From Hyphomicrobiaceae bacterium (GTDB taxonomy: Bacteria; Pseudomonadota; Alphaproteobacteria; Rhizobiales; Ancalomicrobiaceae), in assembly GCA_016793065.1 (NCBI GenBank), contig JAEULV010000077.1:1-46754 (forward strand): a stretch of 46,754 nucleotides of DNA. The letters run 5' to 3'. The notes beneath the pieces are model-generated. The model saw only the letters and a program-made list of their open reading frames with translations. It was not told the origin of the DNA and made no database searches. Both the position numbers and the translations under genes were made by a program. Of this stretch, positions 8,118 through 16,901 are shown in pieces (positions within the stretch are counted from its first letter, which is position 1; each line of letters begins with the position of its first letter).

Positions 8118-9680
8118 TCACTCGGCGGCTGCCGCGAGCGGCGCGCGCTCGAAGTCCTCGGGGAAATGGGTGAGCGCCGACGTCACCGGCACCGGCGTCA
8201 GTCCGCCCATGGCGCAAAGGCTGGCGTCGGTCATCAGCACCAGCAGGTCGTCGAGCACGGCGCGGTTTTCCGCCCGGTTCTCGCCGGCGATGATCCGGTC
8301 CATCGTCTCGCGCCCGCGCACCGCGCCGATGCGGCAGGGCGTGCACTTGCCGCAGCTCTCCTTGGCGCAGAACTCGAAGGCGAACCGCGCCTGCGCCGCC
8401 AGATCGACCGTGTCGTCGAACACGACGATGCCGCCATGGCCGAGGAGCCCCTTCAGCGCCGCGAAGGCCTCATAGTCGAGCGGCGTGTCGAACAGGCGCT
8501 CCGGGAAATACGCCCCGAGCGGCCCGCCGACCTGCACCGCCCGCGCCGGCCGGCCCGAGCGGGTGCCGCCGCCGATGTCGAAGATCACCTCGCGCAACGT
8601 GACGCCGAACGGCAGTTCGTAAAGCCCGCCGCGCTTCACATTGCCGGCAAGCTGCACCGGCAGCGTCCCGAGCGAACGGCCGACGCCGAAGCGCGCATAG
8701 GCCGCCGGCCCCTCGGCGAGGATGAACGGTACGGCCGCGAGCGACAGCACGTTGTTGACGATGGTCGGCTTGCCGAACAGGCCCTGGAATGCCGGGATCG
8801 GCGGCTTGGCCCGCACCACGCCGCGCTTGCCCTCGAGACTTTCCAAAAGCGACGTCTCCTCGCCGCAGACATAGGCGCCGGCGCCGAGCCGCGCCTCGAT
8901 GTCGAACGCCCGTCCCGAGCCGCGAACCGAGGCGCCGAGATAACCGCCGGCGCGGGCCGTGGCGATCGCCTTCTCGAAGGTGGCGAAGGCATGCGGATAT
9001 TCCGAGCGGATATAGATGAAGCCCTTGGTCGCCCCCGAGGCGAGGCCGGCAATGATCATGCCCTCGATCAGCATGAACGGATCGCCTTCCATCACCATCC
9101 GGTCGGCGAAGGTGCCGCTGTCGCCCTCGTCGGCATTGCAGACAACATATTTCTGCGGAGCTTCCGCCCCCAGCACCGCCCGCCACTTGATCCCCGTCGG
9201 AAACCCGGCGCCGCCGCGCCCGCGCAGGCCCGATTGCAGCACCGCCTCGACGATCGCCGCCGGCGGCATCGCCAGCGCCTTGTCGAGCCCGGCAAAGCCG
9301 CCATGGGCGCGATAGTCGTCGAGCGACAGGGGATCGATGACGCCGACGCGGGCGAAGGTCAGCCGCGTCTGCCGGGCGATCAGCGGATGCACCTCGATCC
9401 GACCGAGCGAGCGCCCATGTGCCCCGCCATCAAGGAACCCGGCGGCAAACAGCGAGGCGACATCGCCCGGCGCGATCGGCCCGTAGCCGACCCGCCCGTC
9501 GGCCGTCTCCACTTCCACCATCGGTTCGAGCCACAAAAGCCCGCGCGAACCGGTGCGGACGATCTCAATGTCGACGCCCCGCGCCTCCGCCTCGCCCCGG
9601 ATCGCCCGCGCCACCCGCTCGGCCCCGACCGACAACGCCGCCGAATCGGCCGGAATGAAAACCCGCGCCCGCCCGCTCAT
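8118..9680 (-). CDS. fdsB: Formate dehydrogenase beta subunit FdsB (NADH/FMN-binding)
   Basis: A 520-residue NuoF-like subunit that takes electrons from FdsA through a 4Fe-4S cluster to FMN and reduces NAD+. A thioredoxin-like N-terminal domain (about 1-110) precedes the NuoF core. The core shows the nucleotide/FMN-binding GLRGRGGAGFPTGIKW (about 151-166), ADEGDSGTFADR, GAGAYVCGEETSLLESLEG (about 267-284) and the cluster ligands Cys443, 446 and 449 in ESCGKCTPCRIG, with Cys489. The ATG overlaps the fdsG stop (ATGA, 9677-9680), indicating translational coupling. Confidence 0.95.
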   Translation of the reverse strand: MSGRARVFIPADSAALSVGAERVARAIRGEAEARGVDIEIVRTGSRGLLWLEPMVEVETADGRVGYGPIAPGDVASLFAAGFLDGGAHGRSLGRIEVHPLIARQTRLTFARVGVIDPLSLDDYRAHGGFAGLDKALAMPPAAIVEAVLQSGLRGRGGAGFPTGIKWRAVLGAEAPQKYVVCNADEGDSGTFADRMVMEGDPFMLIEGMIIAGLASGATKGFIYIRSEYPHAFATFEKAIATARAGGYLGASVRGSGRAFDIEARLGAGAYVCGEETSLLESLEGKRGVVRAKPPIPAFQGLFGKPTIVNNVLSLAAVPFILAEGPAAYARFGVGRSLGTLPVQLAGNVKRGGLYELPFGVTLREVIFDIGGGTRSGRPARAVQVGGPLGAYFPERLFDTPLDYEAFAALKGLLGHGGIVVFDDTVDLAAQARFAFEFCAKESCGKCTPCRIGAVRGRETMDRIIAGENRAENRAVLDDLLVLMTDASLCAMGGLTPVPVTSALTHFPEDFERAPLAAAAE

Positions 9681-10183
9681 GACAGCACCTCGCCATCGGT
9701 CAGCGCCCGCTCGCTGCCGGCCCGCGCCACCAGGCTGTCGAGCGTGTCGGCATCGACCCGCCCCACCGGCTCGCCATCGGCGAGGATCGCCGGCCCGAGC
9801 GCGCAATTGCCGAGGCAATAGACGGTTTCGATCGTCAGCAGCCCGTCCGCCGACAGCGCGTCGACATCAAGCCCGTGCCGGCGCTTCAGGTGCGCCACCA
9901 GATCCTCGCAGCCGACCGACTGGCAGGCCTCGGCCCGGCAGATCTTGATCACATGCCGCCCGGCCGGATTGGCGCGGAAGTCGTGATAGAACGAGATCGT
10001 CCCGGTGACCTCGGCCCGCGACAAGTTCAGCGCCGTCGCCAGTTCGGCGACAACCCGCTGGTCGACATAGCCGAACTCCTCCTGCAGCGCATGCAGGATC
10101 GGCAGCAGCGCGCCGTCCCTGCCCTTCAGTTCGCCGACGATGGCACTCGCCACCTGATCGTCCCACCCGGTCGCCCGTTTCAT
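9677..10183 (-). CDS. fdsG: Formate dehydrogenase gamma subunit FdsG (2Fe-2S)
   Basis: A 168-residue NuoE-like subunit with a helical N-terminus (ALLPILHALQEEFGYVD) and a thioredoxin-fold 2Fe-2S domain. The four cluster cysteines are Cys82 and Cys87 (ICRAEACQSVG) and Cys123 and Cys127 (VYCLGNCALGP). It is the first gene of the operon. ATG 10183 is chosen because GAGGAA lies a few bases upstream; the frame stays open to 10357, but the extra residues do not look like the family and would cover the probable promoter. About 270 bases separate it from the deacetylase gene upstream, and these hold the likely promoter and LysR site. Confidence 0.93.
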   Translation of the reverse strand: MKRATGWDDQVASAIVGELKGRDGALLPILHALQEEFGYVDQRVVAELATALNLSRAEVTGTISFYHDFRANPAGRHVIKICRAEACQSVGCEDLVAHLKRRHGLDVDALSADGLLTIETVYCLGNCALGPAILADGEPVGRVDADTLDSLVARAGSERALTDGEVLS

Positions 10184-10274
10184 ACGCTTCCTCGATCGCC
10201 AAATGCCGCCGCGCCGGTTGAACCCGGCCTGATCCTCGACAGAATCGGGCAAATCTGGAACGTTTTCAAATTGG

Positions 10275-10291
10275 TTGTTCCGATTGGACAA
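10275..10291 (-). promoter_or_regulatory. Candidate LysR-type binding site upstream of fdsG
   Basis: The imperfect palindrome TTGTCCAATCGGAACAA (minus strand) has the form TTGT-N9-ACAA, which fits the T-N11-A rule for LysR regulators. It lies about 92 bases upstream of the fdsG start in a locally AT-richer stretch. It is the natural candidate for binding by the LysR protein encoded at the end of the operon. This is inference from sequence form and position only. Confidence 0.45.
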
Positions 10292-10453
10292 TAGGTCGCG
10301 ACTATCAATGACGACGCCGATCAAGCCACTGTCGGTCCGGGGCAACGGCAAGGGCAATCGCGGCGCGCGCCTCGGCTCGCCGAGGCCGTCATCGCGAGGA
10401 AATCGTCGTCGCCCCGGCGCAAATGCCGCACCGGATGCCCCATCCGGCCCGCC

Positions 10454-11341
10454 TCAGCGCAAGCCCAGCATCACCGACATGCGTTCGAGCCGCACCCCGG
10501 CCGCCGCGAGATCGGCGGCGAAATCAGCACCGCCGAGATAGGCAAGCTCGATGGCGCGCGCCTCCACCACCGGGTCGAGCCCGACCAGCGCCGCGTCCAC
10601 ATGCCCCGGATGCACCATGATCAGCGGCAGGACGCCGGCATGGGCAAGGAACCGCCGCATCCGCTCGCGATAGGGCGGCGCCAGCGCGAAATCGTAGACG
10701 CCGGAGAAGCCGGCATTGGTGCGAAACCCGCGCGCCGCCGCGTCCCGCCCCATGCCGCGCGACAAGGCCCCGATGAACGCCGCCTTCGGCACCGCCACGC
10801 CGCGCGCCCGCAGGCTTCCCACCGCCTCGGTGCAGTCGCGCAGCCAGGTCCGCGCCGGATCGAGCCCGCACCGCGTCATCGCCTCGAACAGCGCCTCGCG
10901 CACCACCGGCAGCACGTGCACATGCTGGTGCCCGTCGATGAAGTCCGGCGCGAACCCGGTCAGTTCGCCGAAGCGGGCGATCTGCCGCGCGATCTCTTCG
11001 GTCAGTTCCGCCCTCGGCAATTGCCGCGACAGGGCGCGGCGGATCACCGCCCCGATCGTCGGAAAGCCGCCCGTCGCGGCAAAGCCCGGCATCGCCCCAA
11101 GCGGCGCCCGGTCGGTCAGCGTCAGGTGCAGGCCGATATCGGCCCGCGGCCGCAACGCCGCCAGCCCGCCGGCGACCCGGGTGAATTCGCCGCCCGGCAC
11201 CATGGCGCTGGTCGCCGTCAGCCGGCCCTGTTCGATCAGTTCGATGATGCCGTCACTGACGCCCGGCGCCATGCCGAGATCGTCGGCGCACACGGCCAGT
11301 GGCCGCGCCGACGGCAGGGAAGCTGCGGAAGAAACCACCAT
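10454..11341 (-). CDS. ChbG/YdjC (HpnK-like) carbohydrate deacetylase
   Basis: A 295-residue ChbG/YdjC-family protein. Metal-site motifs are present: CADDLGM (Asp20/Asp21), GLHLTLTDRAPLG (His72) and DFIDGHQHVHVLP (His138, 140, 142), with a late MVHPGH. Family members remove N-acetyl groups from amino sugars; the hopanoid-linked HpnK and chitooligosaccharide-linked ChbG are examples. I see no hopanoid genes here, so HpnK function is unproven. ATG 11341 has GGAG 9 bases upstream; the longer frame to 11539 is probably spurious. It diverges from a GT2/YfhO pair, which suggests a joint role in making a deacetylated amino-sugar decoration of a surface glycan. Confidence 0.85.
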   Translation of the reverse strand: MVVSSAASLPSARPLAVCADDLGMAPGVSDGIIELIEQGRLTATSAMVPGGEFTRVAGGLAALRPRADIGLHLTLTDRAPLGAMPGFAATGGFPTIGAVIRRALSRQLPRAELTEEIARQIARFGELTGFAPDFIDGHQHVHVLPVVREALFEAMTRCGLDPARTWLRDCTEAVGSLRARGVAVPKAAFIGALSRGMGRDAAARGFRTNAGFSGVYDFALAPPYRERMRRFLAHAGVLPLIMVHPGHVDAALVGLDPVVEARAIELAYLGGADFAADLAAAGVRLERMSVMLGLR

Positions 11342-11362
11342 ACGACGCCACTCCGGAAACGA

Positions 11363-11392
11363 CACGCACGCCCCGGCATTTGACCGTGCGTG
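11363..11392. promoter_or_regulatory. Inverted repeat in the divergent intergenic region
   Basis: CACGCACG (11363-11370) and CGTGCGTG (11385-11392) form a perfect 8-bp inverted repeat with a 14-base spacer. It lies 22 bases from the deacetylase start codon, between that gene and the divergent glycosyltransferase gene. It could be an operator controlling both; no regulator is encoded alongside. Confidence 0.4.
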
Positions 11393-11565
11393 CCGAACGA
11401 GGAAACCTAGCCTAAACTGACGGTTCGACGTCGATCTGATTCTTGTCATGAGGATAAGGCAATCGTCGTGACATCGACATGAAGCGCAGGCAACGCGAAC
11501 GCCGCCGGCCCGGCCGGTCGCCGGTCCGCATCGCAGCATGCGGCGACGGCGCTTCGAACAAGGAC

Positions 11566-12588
11566 ATGACCGCGATGACGACGCCCGCCGCCCAACCTGA
11601 TGCCCGCCCGACGCTGAGCATCCTGTTACCGATGCGCAACGAGGCCAGGAACCTCGACCGGCTGTTTCAGCGCGTCACTGCCGCCCTGGCGCCGCTCGGC
11701 GTCAGCTACGAGATCGTCTGCGTCGATGACGGCTCCACCGACGACACCCTCGCGCGGTTGCGGACCTACGCCAAGGCCATGCCGATGCTGCGGGTCGTCA
11801 GCCTGTCGCGCAATTTCGGCAAGGAAATCGGCGTCGCCGCCGGGCTTGCGCACACAAGCGGTCGCGGCGTCGTGCTGATGGATGCCGACCTGCAGCATCT
11901 GCCCGAGACCATCGGCGATCTCTATCGCCCCTGGGTCGAGGGCAATTACGGCATCGTCTATGCCCGCCGCAAGGCGTTCGATCGCGGCGGCAAGTTCCGC
12001 GACTTCCTCACCAACGCCTTCTACAAGGTCTTCGACTTCATGAGCGAGGTCGGCGTCGACCGCGAGACCGGCGACTACATGCTGATGGACCGCCGCGTCG
12101 TCGACGCCTTCCTGCGGATGCCCGAGCGCCACCGCTTCAATCGCGGCCTCCTCGCCTGGGCCGGCTTCCGCACCACCACCGTCGACGTCGAAACCGCGTC
12201 CCGCGACGGTCATTCGCAATGGGGCTACCTCAAGCTGTTCCAGCTCGCCTTCCATGCACTGACGTCGTTCGGCACCTTCCCCTTGCGGGTCTGGACCTAT
12301 ATCGGCAGCGCCGTATCGCTTATCGCCCTGTTCTATGGCGCCTATATCCTGATCCGAACCATGGTGTTCGGCTCCGACGTGCCCGGCTTCCCGTCGCTGA
12401 TCGTCGCGATCCTGTTTTCCTCCGGCATCCAGCTGATCGGGCTCGGCATCATCGGCGAATATCTCGGTCACGTCTTCAGCGAGGTGAAACGGCGCCCGTT
12501 GTACTTCGTCGAGGAGCGCATCGGTTTCGATGCCGACAACGGCCCGGGAACCGGCGCCGGCAGGAGCGGACAGGACCATGCCGGTTGA
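11566..12588 (+). CDS. GT2 glycosyltransferase, polyprenyl-phosphate hexose synthase-like
   Basis: A 340-residue family 2 glycosyltransferase of the DPM1/GtrB/ArnC type. The catalytic domain shows LSILLPMRNEARN, VCVDDGSTDDT (Asp54/Asp55) and VLMDADLQHLPE (the DxD-like Asp106/Asp108). Two transmembrane helices follow near residues 245-265 and 275-305 (about YIGSAVSLIALFYGAYIL and LIVAILFSSGIQLIGLGI). Such enzymes move a sugar from a nucleotide donor to polyprenyl phosphate at the inner membrane. ATG 11566 or ATG 11575 are both possible; the N-terminal frame to 11479 looks non-coding. It overlaps the YfhO-like gene by 11 bases. Confidence 0.88.
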   Translation: MTAMTTPAAQPDARPTLSILLPMRNEARNLDRLFQRVTAALAPLGVSYEIVCVDDGSTDDTLARLRTYAKAMPMLRVVSLSRNFGKEIGVAAGLAHTSGRGVVLMDADLQHLPETIGDLYRPWVEGNYGIVYARRKAFDRGGKFRDFLTNAFYKVFDFMSEVGVDRETGDYMLMDRRVVDAFLRMPERHRFNRGLLAWAGFRTTTVDVETASRDGHSQWGYLKLFQLAFHALTSFGTFPLRVWTYIGSAVSLIALFYGAYILIRTMVFGSDVPGFPSLIVAILFSSGIQLIGLGIIGEYLGHVFSEVKRRPLYFVEERIGFDADNGPGTGAGRSGQDHAG

Positions 12589-14953
12589 ACAGGGACAATT
12601 CCGCGCCCGCACCCGCCCGGCGTCGCTGGCCGATCTCGCATTGGCGGCCGCCTTCGTCGCAGCCTGCTGGCTGATCCATGCCTATCCCTGGATTTCCGGC
12701 ACGGTCACCATCCCCTGGGACGCCAAGACCCATTTCATGCCGCAGCTGCAGTTCCTCGCCGCCAGCCTGGCCGAGGGGCAGTCGCCCGCTTGGAACCCCT
12801 ATGCCTTTTCCGGCTGGCCGCAGGTCGCCGATCCGCGCTCGCTGCTGTTTTCGCCGCCGCACCTGGCACTGGCGGCGCTGTCTCCGGCGCCGTCCTTTGC
12901 CGCCGCCGATGCGGTCACGCTCGGCGTCCTGCTGTTCGGCGCCGTCGGCCTGATGCTGTTCTTTCGCGATCGCGGCTGGCACATGGCCGGTGCCACCGTT
13001 GCCGCCCTCGTCTTCATCGTCGGCGGCTCTGCCTCGGCGCAGATCGAGCAGACCGGCCACATCCTCAGCCTTTCGGTCTGGCCATGGGCGCTGCTGCTGC
13101 TGGCGCGGGCGCTCGACCGCTCGTCGCGGCGCTGGGGCCTCGTCGCCGGGCTGTTCGGCGGCTGGCTTGCCATCGGCCGCGACCAGGTCGCCTTGCTCGC
13201 CATCGCCCACCTCACGGCCTTTACCCTTTGGCACGTCGCCGCCGCGCCCGCCCGCGCCGAAGCGGCGCGCGCCGTCGTCCGGCCGCTGCTGACGGGTGCC
13301 CTCGGCTGGACGCTGGTCGCCGGCGTCCCGATAATGCTGACCCTGCCGCTGCTGGCGACCAGCTACCACCTCGCCCACGATTTGACCGTGGCAACGCGCC
13401 ATTCGCTCGATCCCGGCTTCGGCCTCGTTGCCCTGATCCCCAACCTCTACGGCAGCCTCGGCCCGGCGGCCGATTATTGGGGGCCGGCCTCCGACGGCTG
13501 GAGCGCCACCGCCGAGACCGGCCGCGCCGCCGGCCACCTCTATTTCGGCGCCATTCCGGCGCTGCTGATCATCGCCCACGGCCTTGTCGGCGGCCGGATG
13601 TGGGCGCGCGACATCCGCTTCCACACCGTCGCGCTCGTGGTCTTTCTGCTTTATGCCCTCGGCGGCCACACGCCGGTCTATCGGCTGCTCTACGAGATGA
13701 TGCCCGGCGTCGATCTCTTCCGCCGCCCCATCGACGCGACGTTCCACGTCGGTTTCGCCGTCGCCATCGTCGCCGGCTACCTGACCCACCGCCTCGTCAC
13801 CGACGGCCCGCCCCAGCTGAAGGCGCCGCAGCGGCTGTTGCTGGCGGCGCTGGCCGTCGCGGCCATCGGCGGCGCCATCTGGGTCGCCGGCGCCCACGAC
13901 AAGCTCGACGCCGCCTGGCGGCCGCTCTCGATCGCCATCGGCGTCGCCGCCGTATCGGCCGTGGCGATCGTCGTCGCCGGACGCCTCGGCGCCGCCGCCG
14001 GCCTTGCCTCGATGCTGGTGCTCGCCTTGCCACTCGCCGCCGACCTGATCCGCCACAACGGCGCCGGCGAACTGAACGCGCTGCCCCCCTCCGTCTATGA
14101 GGTGCTGCGCCCCGACAGCCGCGACCCGATCATCGCCGAGATGCAGTCGCGCATGGTGGCAGGGCGGACGCAAACCCGCCGCGACCGGGTCGAGATGATC
14201 GGCCTCGGCTTCGCCTGGCCCAACGCCGGCATGCCCCACCGGCTCGAACACGTCCTTGGCTACAACACCCACCGACTGCGCAACTATCAGCAGGCGACCG
14301 GCGCCGACGAGAACGCCGCGATCTGGCAGATGCGCAAGTTCGCCCCCGCCATGCCCGGCTACCAGTCGCCGCTCGCCAATATCCTCGGCTTGCGCCACAT
14401 CGCCTCGCCGGTGCCGCTGGAGACGATCGACAAGAGCTTCGACCCCAAGCGCTGGCCGGAACCGTTGCGGCTGCCGAACGGCTTCATCTATGAGAATCCC
14501 GATACCCTGCCGCGCGTGCAGCTGGTCGGCAGCGCCATCGAGGCCGACATGGCCAGTCTCTGGCGCGAGGGCCGCTGGCCCCGGATCGATTTCCGCCTCG
14601 GCGTCATCATCAACACCATTCCCGACGGCGTTCCCGAATTCGAGCCGCTGAAGACCGTCGATAACCCCGGCGTCGCCCGCATTCTCGACTACCGCAATGA
14701 CCGGGTGTCGATCGAGACCGTGTCAAGCCGGCCGGCGATGCTGGTCCTCAACGATGTCTGGCATCCGTGGTGGCAAGCAAACGTCAATGGCAAGCTCGTG
14801 CCGATCCAGCTCGCCAACGGCCTGGTGCGCGCCATCGCCGTTCCGGCCGGAACGAGTCGGATCGAATTCGCCTTCCGCCCGATCGAGGGCGCCTGGGCAC
14901 AGCTGACCGGCCGCATCGGCGACCGGCAGAAATTCGGCCTGGTCAACGACTGA
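12578..14953 (+). CDS. YfhO-like multi-pass membrane protein, probable GT-C glycosyltransferase
   Basis: A 791-residue protein with roughly a dozen hydrophobic segments in residues 15-510, for example ALAAAFVAACWLIHAYPW and LGVLLFGAVGLMLFF. It ends in a soluble domain whose finish, VWHPWWQANVNGKLVPI then IAVPAGTSRIEFAFRP, is typical of the YfhO family. An early acidic loop (IPWDAKTHFMPQLQF) fits the catalytic loop of GT-C enzymes that use polyprenyl-phosphate sugars. Bacillus YfhO glycosylates lipoteichoic acid; the acceptor in this Gram-negative is unknown. The start overlaps the GT2 gene by 11 bases (AGGA upstream), pointing to coupled expression with its presumed donor-making partner. Confidence 0.75.
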   Translation: MPVEQGQFRARTRPASLADLALAAAFVAACWLIHAYPWISGTVTIPWDAKTHFMPQLQFLAASLAEGQSPAWNPYAFSGWPQVADPRSLLFSPPHLALAALSPAPSFAAADAVTLGVLLFGAVGLMLFFRDRGWHMAGATVAALVFIVGGSASAQIEQTGHILSLSVWPWALLLLARALDRSSRRWGLVAGLFGGWLAIGRDQVALLAIAHLTAFTLWHVAAAPARAEAARAVVRPLLTGALGWTLVAGVPIMLTLPLLATSYHLAHDLTVATRHSLDPGFGLVALIPNLYGSLGPAADYWGPASDGWSATAETGRAAGHLYFGAIPALLIIAHGLVGGRMWARDIRFHTVALVVFLLYALGGHTPVYRLLYEMMPGVDLFRRPIDATFHVGFAVAIVAGYLTHRLVTDGPPQLKAPQRLLLAALAVAAIGGAIWVAGAHDKLDAAWRPLSIAIGVAAVSAVAIVVAGRLGAAAGLASMLVLALPLAADLIRHNGAGELNALPPSVYEVLRPDSRDPIIAEMQSRMVAGRTQTRRDRVEMIGLGFAWPNAGMPHRLEHVLGYNTHRLRNYQQATGADENAAIWQMRKFAPAMPGYQSPLANILGLRHIASPVPLETIDKSFDPKRWPEPLRLPNGFIYENPDTLPRVQLVGSAIEADMASLWREGRWPRIDFRLGVIINTIPDGVPEFEPLKTVDNPGVARILDYRNDRVSIETVSSRPAMLVLNDVWHPWWQANVNGKLVPIQLANGLVRAIAVPAGTSRIEFAFRPIEGAWAQLTGRIGDRQKFGLVND

Positions 14954-15283
14954 ACCCGTCGCGGCGCCCGGCAAAATCGCGGCAATCGCCCGGCCGGATC
15001 AGCCGAAAGTCGACCTCGCCGCCTCTGCGGCAACGTGATTTCACCAAGTTGTCGTTTGCCCCGTTGCATAACGTCGAAAGGCCTGCGACACATGCTTCGG
15101 GCGGGCTGAACCGGGCGAAAAACCTTTTGGACGCAACGATGCGGTCAAGGTTTCGCCGGCTTTGCAATGCTTCTGGCATCTCGACACTCATAGCCACGGG
15201 CGGTGGTCGTCAACGGTCGCGCTCGCCTTGATGTCGACGCGAACCGGTCAACCGGCCGGTCTTGCGCGGGCAATCGGAAGAAA
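14954..15283. other. Intergenic region upstream of opgG
   Basis: This 330-base gap holds no convincing gene. A stretch around 15040-15075 is less GC-rich and may contain the opgG promoter, but no good -35/-10 pair stands out. A GC-rich dyad (ACCGGTCAACCGGCCGGT near 15243-15260) lies close to the opgG start. I see no intrinsic terminator after the YfhO-like gene. Confidence 0.4.
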
Positions 15284-16837
15284 ATGGTAGAATCGATGGA
15301 TCGGCGCGATTTCCTGTCTTCGGTCTTGGCACTGACCGGCCTTGCGGTCACCAATCCGGGGATGTTTGACGGCATCATTTCGGCCGCCCAGGCCCAGGGC
15401 GCCAATGACGCCCAACCGTTCTCGCGCACGCAATTGCTGCTCGACGCGCGCAAGCTCGCCCAGACCGGCTTCGTCGAGCCGCGACTGAAGATGCCCGAGC
15501 CTTACGCCGAGATGTCCTACGACCAGTACCGCTCGATCCGCCCCAAGGGCGACCGGGCCCTGTGGCGCGGCGAGGGGCGCGGCTTCCAGTTCGAGTTCCT
15601 GCACACCGGCTTCCTGTTCAAGCAGCCGGTGCAGATGTTCGTCATCGAGGACGGCAAGGCCCGCCCGCTCGGTTTCGATCGCGACAACTTCGAGTATGGC
15701 CCGACGATTCCGGCGCCCGAGCCCGGCGTCGACCTCGGCTATTCCGGCTTCCGCGTCCGCAGCCCCATCAACGCCGCCGATGTCTGGGACGAGTTCGCCG
15801 TCTTCCAGGGCGCCACCTATTTCCGCGCCGTCGGCAAGGGTCAGGCCTATGGCCTGTCGGCGCGCGGCCTCGCCATCGCCACTGGCGATCCGCGCGGCGA
15901 GGAGTTCCCGAATTTCCGCGCCTTCTGGATCGAGCGCCCCGGACAGAACGCCACCGCCTGCGTCGTCTACGCGCTGCTCGACAGCCCCTCGGTCACCGGC
16001 GTCTATCGCTTCACCCTGCGCCCCGGCGAGCCGACCACCGTCGACGTCGAGCTGACCCTGTTCCCGCGCGTCGAACTCAGCCATGTCGGCCTCGGGCCGC
16101 TGACCTCGATGTTCTTCTTCGATGCCACCAACCGGACGCGGGTCGACGACTACCGCTCGGCGGTGCACGATTCCGAGGGCGTCGCCATGTGGACCGGGCG
16201 CGGCGAGTGGATCTGGCGCCCGCTCGCCAACCCGCGCACCCTGCAGATTTCCGGCTTCATCGACCAGAACCCGCGCGGCTTCGGCCTGGTGCAGCGCAGC
16301 CGCGATTTCCGCGACTACGGCGATCTCAATGCTCGCTACGACCTGCGCCCGACCGCCTGGGTCGAACCGGTCGGCGACTGGGGCCAGGGCGCGGTCGAGC
16401 TGATCGAGATCCCGACCGAACAGGACATCCACGACAATATCGTCGCCTACTGGCGCCCGCGCGAGCCGATGAAGGTCGGGCAGGAATTCTCCGCCACCTA
16501 CCGGCTGCACTGGACCAATCGCATCCCGAACTACCCCGACCAGATCGCCAAGGTCACCGACACCCGCGCCGGCCTCGGCACCCGCGAGGGCTTCCGCCGC
16601 TACATGATCGATTTCAACGGGCCGAACCTGCCCCCGGTCGATCAGCTGAAGCTCGACGCCTCCACCTCGGCCGGGCGGCTGATCAACACCTCGCTGCGGC
16701 AGAATTCGGCCTCGGGCGGCGTTCGCGTCATATTCGAGCTTGATGTCCGCGATATTCAGTTGGCCGAACTGCGGGTGCTCTTGACGGCCAATGGCCAGAG
16801 TGTCAGCGAAACGTGGCTTTATCGCTGGACAACATGA
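15284..16837 (+). CDS. opgG: Periplasmic glucan biosynthesis protein OpgG/OpgD family
   Basis: A 517-residue MdoG-family protein for osmoregulated periplasmic glucan synthesis. A twin-arginine signal is present near the N-terminus (DRRDFLSSVLALTGLAV, cleavage after about AQAQG), so export is probably by Tat, as in E. coli OpgD rather than OpgG. Family features include FLFKQPVQMFVIEDGKA, the NFEYGP segment, FRAFWIERP, YRFTLRPGEPT and the WTNRIPNYPD region before the C-terminal immunoglobulin-like domain. ATG 15284 has GGAAG close upstream; ATG 15296 would also keep the signal. It is followed at 64 bases by opgH, and the pair is the usual opgGH operon. Confidence 0.9.
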   Translation: MVESMDRRDFLSSVLALTGLAVTNPGMFDGIISAAQAQGANDAQPFSRTQLLLDARKLAQTGFVEPRLKMPEPYAEMSYDQYRSIRPKGDRALWRGEGRGFQFEFLHTGFLFKQPVQMFVIEDGKARPLGFDRDNFEYGPTIPAPEPGVDLGYSGFRVRSPINAADVWDEFAVFQGATYFRAVGKGQAYGLSARGLAIATGDPRGEEFPNFRAFWIERPGQNATACVVYALLDSPSVTGVYRFTLRPGEPTTVDVELTLFPRVELSHVGLGPLTSMFFFDATNRTRVDDYRSAVHDSEGVAMWTGRGEWIWRPLANPRTLQISGFIDQNPRGFGLVQRSRDFRDYGDLNARYDLRPTAWVEPVGDWGQGAVELIEIPTEQDIHDNIVAYWRPREPMKVGQEFSATYRLHWTNRIPNYPDQIAKVTDTRAGLGTREGFRRYMIDFNGPNLPPVDQLKLDASTSAGRLINTSLRQNSASGGVRVIFELDVRDIQLAELRVLLTANGQSVSETWLYRWTT

Positions 16838-16901
16838 CCGGTTCGGCGCCGCTTTAGGCGCCCCGCCCGTCTTGTCGCAGCACTTGAGGAAATAACGCCA
16901 A

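Noticed and set aside
5338..8475. Plus-strand open frame of 1045 codons opposite fdsA
   Set aside because: The minus strand holds fdsA with every cofactor ligand in place; the plus frame is His/Arg/Ala-rich with no domain and arises from high GC and codon bias.
10454..11341. Hopanoid biosynthesis gene hpnK
   Set aside because: The ChbG/YdjC fold matches, but no other hopanoid gene is present nearby and the linked GT2 and YfhO-like genes suggest a different glycan.
12476..14398. Minus-strand open frame of 640 codons
   Set aside because: It is antisense to the YfhO-like gene; composition is Gly/Asp/Arg/Gln-rich without any fold signal.
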